A stretch of 64,000 nt of DNA from Rhodomicrobium vannielii ATCC 17100. Its GTDB lineage: Bacteria > Pseudomonadota > Alphaproteobacteria > Rhizobiales > Rhodomicrobiaceae. This document shows, piece by piece, positions 37,439-47,668 of the stretch (positions are counted from its first letter, which is position 1; each line of letters opens with the position of its first letter). The translations under genes and the position numbers were made by a program. The stretch spans positions 2,635,501 through 2,699,500 of the forward strand of contig NC_014664.1 in the NCBI RefSeq assembly GCF_000166055.1, given 5' to 3'. The notes beneath the pieces are model-generated. The model searched no databases and was not told where the DNA came from. It saw nothing but the letters and a program-made list of their open reading frames with translations.

Positions 37439-37502
37439 ATGAGCGAGCCCGACTGCTCGGATGACGACTACAGCAGGGAGGATAAATTGGAGATGGAACT
37501 AG
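37439..37502 (+). pseudogene. 5' end of a small acidic gene cut by the IS5-type copy
   Basis: After GAAAGGGAA, an ATG at 37439 opens MSEPDCSDDDYSREDKLEMEL, which runs straight into the IS5-type element at CTAG. Upstream, ATTAC-ACCTAA-GTAAT (about 37,333-37,348) is an inverted repeat that could be an operator. The 3' part was not found beyond the element, so this is tentative. Confidence 0.25.
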
Positions 37503-38182
37503 GCTCAGGACCTGTTAATTTCCGTTAAGATGTGATTCAAGGCCTTGCCGGAGACGAGGAGGCCTTGATTCGATGAGCGATCTGTTTTGCTGAGCGAGCG
37601 CCAGATGGCGCGGATATCGCCGTTTTTTCCTTGTCGCATGGGGTGCCGCGCGTCGACGACCGCCGTGTGGTGAGCGGCATCGTTTACGTCATCAAGCACG
37701 GCCTTCAGTGGAAAGACGCGCCGAAGGCGTATGGCCCGCACAAGACTCTCTACAACCGCTTCATCCGCTGGAGCAGGCTCGGCGTGTTCGACCGCATCTT
37801 CGCGAGCCTTGCGGGAGAGGGGCGCAGTCCAGAGCGCATCATGATCGACGCGACCCACCTCAAGGCACTCCGCAGGGCGGCGAGCGTGCTCAAAAGGGGC
37901 TTTACCCCGCTTTATCGGACGAACGAAGGGCGGCCTGAACTCGAAGCTGCACGCGGTCTGCGACGAAAAAGGTCGGCCGCTCGTCCTGCTTCTCACCGAG
38001 GGGCAGTTGAGCGACCACAAGGGCGCGGCGCTGGTGCTTGATGCGCTGCCGGATGCTCACGCGCTGATCGCCGACAAGGGCTATGACAGCGCATGGTTCC
38101 GGCAAGCCCTTGAAGACAAGGGCATCTCGCCTTGCATCCCGTCGTCCAGAAGCCGCAAGCGGCTAAATAATGAGTCCTGAGC
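37503..38182 (+). mobile_element. IS5-family (IS427-like) copy 1, internally deleted
   Basis: Starts GCTCAGGAC and ends GTCCTGAGC, flanked by CTAG (37499-37502) and TTAG (38183-38186). It is nearly identical to copy 2 at 41,055 for the first 620 bp but is only 680 bp long. Its transposase stops after IPSSRSRKR, missing the catalytic-Glu region and C-terminus. Confidence 0.88.
37573..38180 (+). pseudogene. defective IS5-type transposase, copy 1
   Basis: The start ATG is followed by an early TGA because one T is missing from the CTGTTTTTG run that copy 2 keeps, and further frame breaks follow (a missing T in the TTTCCTTTG region and a shorter A run at CTCAAAAGGGG). The recognisable parts are HGVPRVDDRRVVSGIVYVIKHGLQWKDAPKAYGPHKTLYNR, IMIDATHLKA and, in the second frame, LIADKGYDSAWFRQALEDKGISPCIPSSRSRK. 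The rest of the DDE domain is deleted. It cannot be active. Confidence 0.88.
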
Positions 38183-38258
38183 TTAGATCAAGACCTTGAT
38201 CGGATCATGACAAAACTAAAATGCCGTACATTCCCCGCGGAACCCGTGGCGTAGTCGA

Positions 38259-40391
38259 TCAACTTCCCTCGAAAGAGATAATGTTCTGAAGAAGCTCGAA
38301 GCGATCCTCAACCGATGACGCTACTGCAATACCGAATGCTTCGATTCCTAAAAACAGCGGCCGCACCTCCCCGGGCGGAACCGAGACTTCCCCTACGCAG
38401 TTCCATTCTAATGAGACAACGCCGTCCTTGACTATCGCAGTGACGAAATGCCATTTCCTATTATCGATGCCCGTGAGCTCTGTCGTGCAGGCTTGCTCGT
38501 TCACAAACTTCACAGTTGCTTGGCTGGGCAACGGGAACTTGAGCTTCATGGCCACTACAACACGGGTGTTGTTCTGCTCCGAGACCGCGAAGCGGATCGA
38601 CGCATTGCGGCTGCACGTCCAACTGCCCCACGTTTCGACCGGATGCCATCCCTTTATCCTCACCAAGGACGCAGCCGCTGAAGCTAGAGCCGTGCGAGTC
38701 GCCTGATCCCGCTGTTCGGTGCCGATCGGATAGATCCAAGCAGGCTTCGGTGCGAAATAGGCGCGCTGTGCTGCATCAGCCGACACCGATTGCTTCGCCG
38801 CCAGTCCCTTGCATAGGGTTGCGGTGACCTCCGCCCAGCTGACCGGTCGGAATTCCGATCGGATCCGATCGACCCAATCCTCCAATTCTGCTGGGTTTGT
38901 GAACAGTTTGCGGAAGATAGCCAGCCCTGAACTCAGGTCGTAGGGATCGAAGTAACGAACGAAGTCGCCTCCGACCTCTGGGATGGAACTGCTGTTGGAC
39001 GCAACGCAAGGGCGCCCGTACGCGAGACTTTCACCAACCGGCAGCCCCCAGCCCTCCACGAAGCTAGGAAAGACAGAAAATTCGCAGTTCTTGTAAAGAT
39101 ATGCTAGATCGGGGTCGCTGATCGAGTCGAGGACAGTAACGCGGCCCTGTAAATATTCGGATTCTTCAAGCTGCTGCTTGAGATCGTGCACGCGCCATCC
39201 CCACCGCCCGACGATGACAAGATTTGGCGGCTGCAAACCCTCGTCGATCAATCGCCGCCAGGCGCTGATCAGATACTGATGGTTCTTGCGTATCTCGATC
39301 GTACCTACGCAGAGAACATATTTGTCGCGCGTCAGGTCGAGCACATTCGGGTCGACCGACGCTTCATCGGCATTGATAGACTCGATCTCATGCGCCAGCT
39401 TCACGGCTGAAATCGGCATGGATCGCTGAAAATTACTTTCAACAAACGATCTATATTCGTTGGCGACGAATTCCGATATTGTGAAGGCGAAATCGCACAA
39501 TGGAGTAAGTTCGTAGAGGTTTTTGGTGAACCCTTCGGCAAGGTCCCGGGTTACAAACTGCCTGTGTGCGACGGGGATCAGGTCATAGATATAAACTCCG
39601 ACAGAAACGCCTTTTTCCCTGATATTGATAAGTATTCGCTCGTAAGATGGTGAGACCCAAAAAGCGCCTATAATGAAATAAACGTCACCACCCCTGATGT
39701 CGGCGGCGCGCGGAGAGGAGATGCAAGCGGTAAGCGCAGCGTCGACCTCTTCCCGCGTTTTTTCCGATGACGTGACGATATCGACGACGGTCATCAGATT
39801 GTCGATATTAATCTCCACGATGCGCTGACGTTGCCAATCGATAGTAACGAAACCGACATCTGCGTATAGCTCCGAATTCCTGTTCTGGTACACGCCGCGA
39901 ATGAAAGAGGCGATCACACGCTGGATGCCAGACACATGCAAATGCGCACGGAGGTAAAACAATAAATCGGTGACGTCTATGTGGAGAGACCTGTGCTTGG
40001 CGGCAGCAATCCAGTCGACTCTCACGCCCAGTGCGTTCAGTTCCCGCGCGGCACTGGTGAGATCTGGGTCGAGCGTCAAGGCAGCCTTATAGCTTAAAAT
40101 TGCCTCGCCCCGTCGGCCCTGCATCTTCAGCGCATGAGCACGCTGAAGATGCACGTCCGCATCACCAGAATTCATTGCGACCGCCCGGTCATAGGCCGCG
40201 AGTGCAACGTCGAACAGCCGCGCCTCCTTTGCGCAATTGCCTTTCTGGACCCAAATGCCGAAATCGTCCGGGTGCCTGTCCAGATGCGCCCCATAATGCT
40301 CTACCGCCGCCGCCCATTGCCCCGCGTCGCGCGCTTTGTCGCCGAGCGCACGCGCGCCCTGATTGGAGGCAGACTCGTTCCATTTTAACAT
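38259..40391 (-). CDS. TPR - GT4 glycosyltransferase with C-terminal beta-sandwich-like domain
   Basis: A 710-residue protein. Residues 1-130 are tetratricopeptide repeats (WVQKGNCAKEARLFDVALAAYDRAVAMN, HLQRAHALKMQGRRGEAILSYKAAL). About 140-560 form a GT-B glycosyltransferase of family 4, with VGTIEIRKNHQYLISAW and the donor-binding E-x7-E in FPSFVEGWGLPVGESLAYG. About 580-710 look like an all-beta, carbohydrate-binding-like domain (KGWHPVETWGSWTCSRNASIRF). Likely cytoplasmic, transferring a sugar to a growing polysaccharide. The TPR part closely resembles that of the radical SAM protein at 54,332. Flanked by the two IS5-type copies, opposite in strand to both. Confidence 0.88.
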   Translation of the reverse strand: MLKWNESASNQGARALGDKARDAGQWAAAVEHYGAHLDRHPDDFGIWVQKGNCAKEARLFDVALAAYDRAVAMNSGDADVHLQRAHALKMQGRRGEAILSYKAALTLDPDLTSAARELNALGVRVDWIAAAKHRSLHIDVTDLLFYLRAHLHVSGIQRVIASFIRGVYQNRNSELYADVGFVTIDWQRQRIVEINIDNLMTVVDIVTSSEKTREEVDAALTACISSPRAADIRGGDVYFIIGAFWVSPSYERILINIREKGVSVGVYIYDLIPVAHRQFVTRDLAEGFTKNLYELTPLCDFAFTISEFVANEYRSFVESNFQRSMPISAVKLAHEIESINADEASVDPNVLDLTRDKYVLCVGTIEIRKNHQYLISAWRRLIDEGLQPPNLVIVGRWGWRVHDLKQQLEESEYLQGRVTVLDSISDPDLAYLYKNCEFSVFPSFVEGWGLPVGESLAYGRPCVASNSSSIPEVGGDFVRYFDPYDLSSGLAIFRKLFTNPAELEDWVDRIRSEFRPVSWAEVTATLCKGLAAKQSVSADAAQRAYFAPKPAWIYPIGTEQRDQATRTALASAAASLVRIKGWHPVETWGSWTCSRNASIRFAVSEQNNTRVVVAMKLKFPLPSQATVKFVNEQACTTELTGIDNRKWHFVTAIVKDGVVSLEWNCVGEVSVPPGEVRPLFLGIEAFGIAVASSVEDRFELLQNIISFEGS

Positions 40392-41054
40392 TTTCGATTA
40401 TACCCTCGACACAGTTTCCCTATAGGCGATGCCATGCAACCAGGATAAATTACGACGCCCCTAAAAGCGATCTGTCTGTTCGGCCCAGCCTCGTGCGAAT
40501 GAACCGCAGTCTTTGGCCGCATGACTCGACGTGAGCTCATCAACATCGAATAGAGCAAGGATCAGCTGATATCGCAATCGTCGATAATCATGAATAACGA
40601 CCGTTGTTCTCGAAGAGCACCAGTGCGGCTGTCAATGCACACTCCATGCGTCGACGACCATCTGTGAAGATGAAATCAAACGGGTAAGCCGGGGAAAGGT
40701 ATAGGTGGAATAATTAAGACCTTTATCGCCCTGGCCGAGGCACGGCCCCTTTCATCCACGACGCACGCTTGAGGCCGCGTCGTCTCTGAAAATAATTGGC
40801 GTATGTCCTGAACCCGGTTCGAGAAAATACCCCGCCGTGCCCGATACGTGAGTCTCCAGCACGCGACGAAATTCGCTAAAATATTCACCTTCACACTGAG
40901 ATGACGCGAAAAATTTTGCCTTTAAACTCGAAGGCATTGGCAATTATCTGTCTGCTCCTCCCTGAAAGAACGGTAGCTGCTGGTTTGGCTGCAGTCAATG
41001 CGAGCAAACTTTGCACGTCTATGCTGATCGTCGTGTGGAGGGTGGCGCAACTAG
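40392..41054. other. intergenic stretch between the TPR-glycosyltransferase and IS5 copy 2
   Basis: No supported gene. The first ~150 bp should hold the promoter of the minus-strand glycosyltransferase gene. Overlapping short minus-strand ORFs at 40676-40943 (one with SGTAGYFLEPGSGHTPIIFRDD) look protein-like but have no recognised family or start and may be a gene remnant. Confidence 0.4.
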
Positions 41055-41789
41055 GCTCAGGACCTGTTAATTTCCGTTAAGATGTGATTCAAGGCCTTGC
41101 CGGAGACGAGGAGGCCTTGATTCGATGAGCGATCTGTTTTTGCTGAGCGAGCGCCAGATGGCGCGGATATCGCCGTTTTTTCCTTTGTCGCATGGGGTGC
41201 CGCGCGTCGACGACCGCCGTGTGGTGAGCGGCATCGTTTACGTCATCAAGCACGGCCTTCAGTGGAAAGACGCGCCGAAGGCGTATGGCCCGCACAAGAC
41301 ACTCTACAACCGCTTCATCCGCTGGAGCAGGCTCGGCGTGTTCGACCGCATCTTCGCGAGCCTTGCCGGAGAGGGGCCCAGGCCAGAGCGCATCATGATC
41401 GACGCGACCCACCTCAAGGCACACCGCACGGCGGCGAGCCTGCTCAAAAAGGGGCTTTACCCCGCTTTATCGGACGAACGAAGGGCGGCCTGAACTCGAA
41501 GCTGCACGCGGTCTGCGACGAAAAAGGTCGGCCGCTCGTCCTGCTTCTCACCGAGGGGCAGTTGAGCGACCACAAGGGCGCGGCGCTGGTGCTTGATGCG
41601 CTGCCGGATGCTCACGCGCTGATCGCCGACAAGGGCTATGACAGCGCATGGTTCCGGCAAGCCCTTGAAGACAAGGGCATCTCGCCTTGCGTCGCAACCC
41701 GATACGATCGATGCGCCCACACTTTCTTTTCCGCCATACTCATCGCCGCAACCGTCATCTTCTGGTTGCCTAAATAATGAGTCCTGAGC
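41055..41789 (+). mobile_element. IS5-family (IS427-like) copy 2, internally deleted
   Basis: Begins GCTCAGGAC and ends GTCCTGAGC, with CTAG on both sides (41051-41054, 41790-41793). It is 735 bp and in the same orientation as copy 1. A segment of about 35 codons between GISPC and ATRYDR, which in this family carries the catalytic glutamate, is missing. Confidence 0.9.
41125..41777 (+). pseudogene. defective IS5-type transposase, copy 2 (two frames)
   Basis: Frame one (41125-41493) encodes MSDLFLLSERQMARISPFFP through MIDATHLKAHRTAASLLKKGLYP. Frame two continues RTKGGLNSKLHAVCDEKGRP, LIADKGYDSAWF to IAATVIFWLPK at 41777. The shift near CTCAAAAAGGGG is where IS427-group elements use programmed -1 frameshifting, so the two-frame layout itself is normal. 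The deletion between GISPC and VATRYDR removes the Glu-bearing segment, so the product should be inactive. Confidence 0.88.
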
Positions 41790-41889
41790 CTAGCTTGTGG
41801 ATTATAGTCGATATCAAGATGGATGTGGTTGCGCTTGAAAAGAAGCTTATGCAAGCTCCGACTTCACTCAACTCCCATAACGGCGAAAC

Positions 41890-43215
41890 ATGAGTTCGCG
41901 ACATGACCTGCCTAGCCGACGGAGCGTTATCGCATCTTGCTTGGCTGTGGGCATTGATATGGCGCTTTTGCCGTTGGCTTATGCGCAAGATTTTCATCGT
42001 CCCGCTGGCCATAGCTTGCATCGAAAGTTCGTCTCGGCCTTTGATTTCGGCGCTCAGGGCGACGGGATTTCGGACGATACAGCCGCCCTGCGGAATGCGT
42101 TGGCCACGGCCGCGCCAGTGGATCTAGGGTGTGGCCGGTTTCGCCTCACCAGCGGGCTGAGCCTCTGGCCCGGGCAAGTCCTGCAAGGCGCCAGTTCACG
42201 CTGTTCCTCTATTATTGTCGATCACGTATTCGACCGTTCAGCACCCGCCGTCATCGACATTCGAGGGCCGGAGCCCGGTGGTGAGGTTCGCGACCTGACG
42301 ATCAGCTTCGCTCAGCCCGACGCTGGTGAGCGCGCTGTTTTGTTACCCTACCCGCCCGCCATCCGAGCTCAGGCGACGCCGCGCTTCAAATTATCACGCC
42401 TACGCGTGGAGCGCGCGCGCATCGGCCTCGATATGCGCGGCAATTCTGGGGGCGCGACGATCGACGATCTCGAGATCAGCGCCTTCGACCGCGCGGTGTG
42501 GATCGACGGCGCGCTCGACAGCGTGAAGATCTCTAAGCTGCATGTCTGGCCTTTCGGGATCACTCAGGCGCAGCGCGCGATTTATGACGACGCCGTGAAC
42601 GAGGGTTTGCGTATCGCGCGCTGCGACGATCTGCATTTGTCCGATAGCATCATTTTTGGACTGCGCAAGGCAGCGATCTTTCATCGCAGCGACGCTGGCG
42701 ACGCCTTCGGAACGATTTCGAGCGTCGATTTCGACCATTGCGGTGGCCTAATCTGCGAGGCTGCTAATCTGCGCGTAGTCGGCTGTCTCTTTACGCTGGG
42801 CGTTCCCGATGGCGTCTGGATGCGGGCCGGTAAGGGGCAAGTCAACGTGGTCGGATCATGGTTCCATGCAAGAAAGACCCTCGCCAGCCCCGGGATCGCC
42901 AGCACCGGCTCAGGGCTATTGTCGGTATCCAGTTGCGTCTTCAATACCGGCGACACCGACTTCGTCCATATCGCCCTTGAACCGGGAACTACATTCAACC
43001 TCGCCGCACTCACTTTCGCTAAGGCTCAAGGCAAGAGTTACGCGCAACCTCTCATCCTGGCGAGAGAGAGAGCTTCTGGGTCGATGTCGGGCCTCGTTGC
43101 TACTTCGACGAGCGGCGGCGAGTTGGTGCGGCGCGACGCTCATCACTCTGCCTCGTTGCCTCCGACCGTACAGATCATAGGGGTAGAGGCGCCTGGCTGG
43201 CGCACGCCCGGTTAA
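41890..43215 (+). CDS. exported right-handed beta-helix protein (pectate lyase-like)
   Basis: A 441-residue protein with a signal whose n-region has SRRSVIAS (twin-arginine-like), followed by a hydrophobic stretch and cleavage near LAYAQ. The mature part starts with KFVSAFDFGAQGDGISDDTAALRNAL, the pectate-lyase-3 opening, and goes on with parallel beta-helix rungs (LRVERARIGLDMRGNSGGATIDDLEISAFDRAVWIDG). Proteins of this type cut or epimerise acidic polysaccharides or bind them. Its place at the capsule locus edge suggests it acts on the exported polymer. Codon use is GC-rich, unlike the next gene. Confidence 0.8.
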   Translation: MSSRHDLPSRRSVIASCLAVGIDMALLPLAYAQDFHRPAGHSLHRKFVSAFDFGAQGDGISDDTAALRNALATAAPVDLGCGRFRLTSGLSLWPGQVLQGASSRCSSIIVDHVFDRSAPAVIDIRGPEPGGEVRDLTISFAQPDAGERAVLLPYPPAIRAQATPRFKLSRLRVERARIGLDMRGNSGGATIDDLEISAFDRAVWIDGALDSVKISKLHVWPFGITQAQRAIYDDAVNEGLRIARCDDLHLSDSIIFGLRKAAIFHRSDAGDAFGTISSVDFDHCGGLICEAANLRVVGCLFTLGVPDGVWMRAGKGQVNVVGSWFHARKTLASPGIASTGSGLLSVSSCVFNTGDTDFVHIALEPGTTFNLAALTFAKAQGKSYAQPLILARERASGSMSGLVATSTSGGELVRRDAHHSASLPPTVQIIGVEAPGWRTPG

Positions 43216-43565
43216 GAGGACTTCGGAACGGCTCGGCACGGTCTGTCATCGTCCGAAGGAGGTTTGGCTGGACCCCTTTTTAGAGCGGCTTTCGACCTCT
43301 ATTTATCGCTTTGGAGGCTTCCCACCGAGCGCGAATTCTGATTAAGATTCCGTGCTGAAGCAGTCATTAACAGGCTGCTGAAAAACTCCAAAACTCCCTA
43401 ATTGACGGGCGTCAATCAGCTTTCGAATGCGCATTGCCTCACGCTCGCCAGCTTTAAGTCCCGACCATCGTGAATAAGACGGGTTAGAGCGCTGTGGACG
43501 TCCTTCAAAATGCAGGCTAATAACTCGCTTCGAAGGTTAGAAATGCGGCCGAGGAATGACACGAC
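43216..43565. other. intergenic stretch with an IS-end-like sequence
   Basis: No gene seen. At 43372-43393, TAACAGGCTGCTGAAAAACTCC resembles the outer end of IS1182/IS5-type elements, but no transposase or partner end is near. The last 100 bp should carry the promoter of the glycosyltransferase-methyltransferase gene. Confidence 0.4.
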
Positions 43566-45131
43566 ATGGCGCAACCATCTCCGGTTTTGGTGATTTCGTA
43601 TAATCGTCCCGACTATTTATCTAAGGTATTAGAGTCCGTTGTGCCCCAATTGGGGGAGAGGCGCATTGCATTGTTTCAAGATGGCTCATGGAGCGACTCT
43701 CTTGGCAAACATAAGACAGACCCGGAGCTTCAGGACAAGTGCGTCAGCTTATTTATTGAAAAATTTCCATTTGGAGAATATTTTCGAAGCGATAAGAATA
43801 TAGGTACGGCTCTAAATATTGATCGCGCTGAACGTTATGCTTTCGAAACGCTCGGAGCGGACAGCGCCATCTTTCTGGAAGACGACCTCGTCCTTGGTCC
43901 CGCATATTTCAAGGTTCTTGAAAGCCTTATAAGACTTGCCATGGACGACGAGCGGATCGGGTATGTGGCGGCCTTTGGTAACTGGCGAAAAACTAGAGAT
44001 CAGCAGCTTGCTTCAGCCAATAAGCTTCAGCCAATGCATTTGCTCTGGGGGTTTGGATTGACCAAGAGGCATTGGCTCAAGTGCCGACCGTACGTCGAGA
44101 AATATCTTGAGCTCGTGTCTGGTGTTGACTATGAGCAAAGAGACCATGAGAAGATTAGAGCGCTCACGACGAAATGGGGGATAAAGCCGGGAGACACGGC
44201 CCAAGACCGTATCAAGTCCTTTGTAACGGCCATCGTCGGGGCAACAAAGTTGAATACAGAGGCCGCGTATGGACGTTACATAGGCGAAGAGGGAATAAAC
44301 TTCAACGCCGAAATTTACAGAAAGTGGGGGTTTGGAAACACCTCATTTTTCTCTGAACCTCAAACTCTTGATTTCGATTTAGCTTCCGTAAATTTCGACC
44401 CATGGTATTCAGGCAATAATATTTGGGCGCTCGAAGATTTACCCTCCAAAATAAATAACGCAGTGAATTCCAAGTCGTCATTCAATGAACTTGCGAATGT
44501 TCTTTTTGGAGAAAACCCCTACAACGGGTTTGAGCCAATATTCTCAGAGCCGGAGTTCCAGAACTGGAATTCAACCCACCCGGCCTTAACGCGTTTGGTA
44601 AAGGAGACAAAACCTCACGTGATCGTTGAATTGGGGGTTTGGAAGGGGCTAGGCGCTTACACGCTCGCCGCGGCCCAAAAATCTGTGCTCCCGCACGGGT
44701 ACTTAATAGCCGTGGATACGTTTCTTGGTTCGCCCGAGCACTGGGACAAGGCCAGACGTCCAGATGTTCACGCGGCACTTCGGTTCAAAAACGGCCGCCC
44801 AAATCTTTTTGACGTATTTTTGAGCAATATGGTCCTTACAGGGATGCATGATCGTGTGTTGCCGCTGGTCCAAACATCAGACAACGCGGCGCTAATCTTG
44901 AAAAGGAATGGGATTTGTCCTGATTTAATCCACGTAGATGCAGCCCATGAATATGGGCCAGCCCTTCGCGATATAGAGAACTATTATGATCTTCTGGCCC
45001 CTGGCGGTATTCTAATAGGAGATGATTGGAACTGGTTGGAAGTCGCCAAGGCAGCCATTCATTTTTCAGACAGGATGGGGCTTAAGGTGCATGTTGAGCA
45101 CCCGAAGTGGTGGATAAGAAAGCCCACATAG
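43566..45131 (+). CDS. fusion of a GT-A glycosyltransferase and a class I methyltransferase
   Basis: A 521-residue protein. Residues 1-290 look like a GT-A glycosyltransferase of the GNT-I/GT2-like group: VLVISYNRPDYLSKVLES at the start, DSAIFLEDDLVLGPAYFKVLE (an EDD metal-binding motif) and HLLWGFGLTKRHW. Residues about 330-521 form a SAM methyltransferase (Methyltransf_24 type) with VIVELGVWKGLGAYTLA as motif I, DLIHVDAAHEYGPALRDIENYYDLLAPGGILIGDDW. It would add a sugar and methylate it or the acceptor, perhaps capping a chain; this is inference. Its DNA is visibly more AT-rich than its neighbours, suggesting transfer. Confidence 0.85.
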   Translation: MAQPSPVLVISYNRPDYLSKVLESVVPQLGERRIALFQDGSWSDSLGKHKTDPELQDKCVSLFIEKFPFGEYFRSDKNIGTALNIDRAERYAFETLGADSAIFLEDDLVLGPAYFKVLESLIRLAMDDERIGYVAAFGNWRKTRDQQLASANKLQPMHLLWGFGLTKRHWLKCRPYVEKYLELVSGVDYEQRDHEKIRALTTKWGIKPGDTAQDRIKSFVTAIVGATKLNTEAAYGRYIGEEGINFNAEIYRKWGFGNTSFFSEPQTLDFDLASVNFDPWYSGNNIWALEDLPSKINNAVNSKSSFNELANVLFGENPYNGFEPIFSEPEFQNWNSTHPALTRLVKETKPHVIVELGVWKGLGAYTLAAAQKSVLPHGYLIAVDTFLGSPEHWDKARRPDVHAALRFKNGRPNLFDVFLSNMVLTGMHDRVLPLVQTSDNAALILKRNGICPDLIHVDAAHEYGPALRDIENYYDLLAPGGILIGDDWNWLEVAKAAIHFSDRMGLKVHVEHPKWWIRKPT

Positions 45132-45140
45132 CGGGCTTTC
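45118..45140 (+). terminator. hairpin spanning the stop of the fusion gene
   Basis: An 8-bp perfect stem GAAAGCCC / GGGCTTTC with a 7-nt loop containing the TAG stop, followed by a weak AT-rich tail. Probable rho-independent terminator. Confidence 0.55.
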
Positions 45141-45183
45141 AATAATACGCGCCTATATAGCCCGAATACGCCCTTCAAGGGGC

Positions 45184-45205
45184 GTAAGCCTCCGCCGAGG
45201 CTTAC
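45184..45205. repeat. 9-bp inverted repeat resembling an IS66 end
   Basis: GTAAGCCTC-CGCC-GAGGCTTAC is a perfect inverted repeat. Its left half equals the IS66 terminal sequence seen at 36,583 (GTAAGCCTCCGCTGAGG). It may be a solo IS66 end left after deletion, or simply a terminator hairpin between the fusion gene and rmd. Confidence 0.4.
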
Positions 45206-45371
45206 CAAAGAACCGGAATTGGCTGCTGACAACAGCGGTGTCGCGCAAGATGGCGGCGATCAAGGCGCACGCGCAAGCTGCGCCGCAGTTGTCGGACGAG
45301 CAGCCATCTCGGACAGACAGACAGCGCTTTCGACCCAACAGAAAGAACTACGTCCCGCGGTGATAACTATT

Positions 45372-46340
45372 TCAGGGCCTGTTAGATGATAGGCTTTTAT
45401 CCCGGAAAGCTTCCAGCACGGCCCGCAGCGTCTCATCGAGTGGCGTCATCGCCTGCCAGCCCAGTTCGGCGCGCGCCCGCGCGGGATCACCGACCATGCG
45501 GGGAATGTCGGAGGGGCGCATCCGGGCCGGATCCAACTGCGTCTCAATGCGAACCTCGGACATTGACAGCAGCATGTCGAGCGCTGCGCGCATGACCACA
45601 CCTCTCCCCGAACATAGATTATAGGCTCGTCCAGGTGGAATTCTATCCTCGCTCGACGCGATCATAGCCAAAGCGTAGGCTTTAGCGATGTCGGCGACGT
45701 CGCAAAAGTCGCGCTCGGCATCAAGATTGCCGACCTTCACCACCGGCTCTTGCTCGCCCCGTTCGATCGCGGCTATCTGCGCGGCGAAGGCGGGGATCGC
45801 GTACTCGACGGTTTGGCCGGGGCCGGTCTGGTTAAAGGGGCGCAGCCGCACGACCTTCAGCCCGCGCCGTGCAAAAACGCCGAGCCCCAAATCGGCTGCG
45901 GCTTTGGTCGCCCCATATTCGTCTGCGGGCGCGAAGGCAACCTCCTCATCCAAACTCCGGAAGCGTTTGGCACTGTCGCCATAGGCGGCACCCGAGCCTG
46001 CGTTCAAAAAAATCGCGTCCGGCACGGTCTCGAACAGCGTTCGCCCCAGTGCGAGGGTCCCGAGGGTGTTGACGCGCCAAGCCGTCTGGGGGTCGGCGCT
46101 AGCCTGCTGCGGCGCGGCCACGCCTGCCAGATGCAGTACATGGGTAGGGCGGGCATGCTCGATTGCTGCTTCAATGGAGCGCGGATCGTTCAGATCGAAT
46201 GCGATCGCGTCGTCGAACTCCGCAGCCGCCTCGCCTGATCGCGTCGCGCCGACGATCACGACACCGGGAACGCTCGCGCGCAGCGCGCGGGCGACATAGG
46301 GAGCGACGAAGCCCGCCGCGCCTGTGATGACAACCTTCAT
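45372..46340 (-). CDS. rmd: GDP-6-deoxy-4-keto-mannose reductase, Rmd-type
   Basis: A 322-residue short-chain dehydrogenase with the Rossmann motif GAAGFVAPYVA, GSGAAYGDS and the catalytic Y-x3-K in YGATKAA. It follows gmd by 16 bp, so it should reduce the Gmd product to GDP-D-rhamnose. Rmd is favoured over fucose synthase (Fcl) because Fcl epimerase residues are not apparent, though this is judged only by eye. The ATG at 46340 is used because it begins the Rossmann strand and has GGGAGG-like sequence upstream. Confidence 0.8.
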   Translation of the reverse strand: MKVVITGAAGFVAPYVARALRASVPGVVIVGATRSGEAAAEFDDAIAFDLNDPRSIEAAIEHARPTHVLHLAGVAAPQQASADPQTAWRVNTLGTLALGRTLFETVPDAIFLNAGSGAAYGDSAKRFRSLDEEVAFAPADEYGATKAAADLGLGVFARRGLKVVRLRPFNQTGPGQTVEYAIPAFAAQIAAIERGEQEPVVKVGNLDAERDFCDVADIAKAYALAMIASSEDRIPPGRAYNLCSGRGVVMRAALDMLLSMSEVRIETQLDPARMRPSDIPRMVGDPARARAELGWQAMTPLDETLRAVLEAFRDKSLSSNRP

Positions 46341-46356
46341 GCGCGTCTTTCCCTCC

Positions 46357-47668
<1,312 letters not shown>

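Larger units (their letters stand above)
26607..41793. other. decayed genomic island downstream of tRNA-Arg
   Basis: From the tRNA 3' end to the second IS5-family copy, gene density is low. Contents are fragments of a toxin, a serine recombinase and antitoxin-like genes, small XRE regulators, and four insertion sequences (IS21, IS66, two IS5-type). No integrase gene and no second copy of the tRNA 3' end were found by eye, so the right boundary is a guess. Confidence 0.5.

Noticed and set aside
43372-43393. IS1182/IS5-like terminal sequence TAACAGGCTGCTGAAAAACTCC
   Set aside because: Only one end is present, with no transposase or matching second end, so no element was called.
45153-45338. 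short ORFs between the fusion gene and rmd
   Set aside because: No start signal or recognisable family on either strand; the region is better seen as hairpins and spacer.
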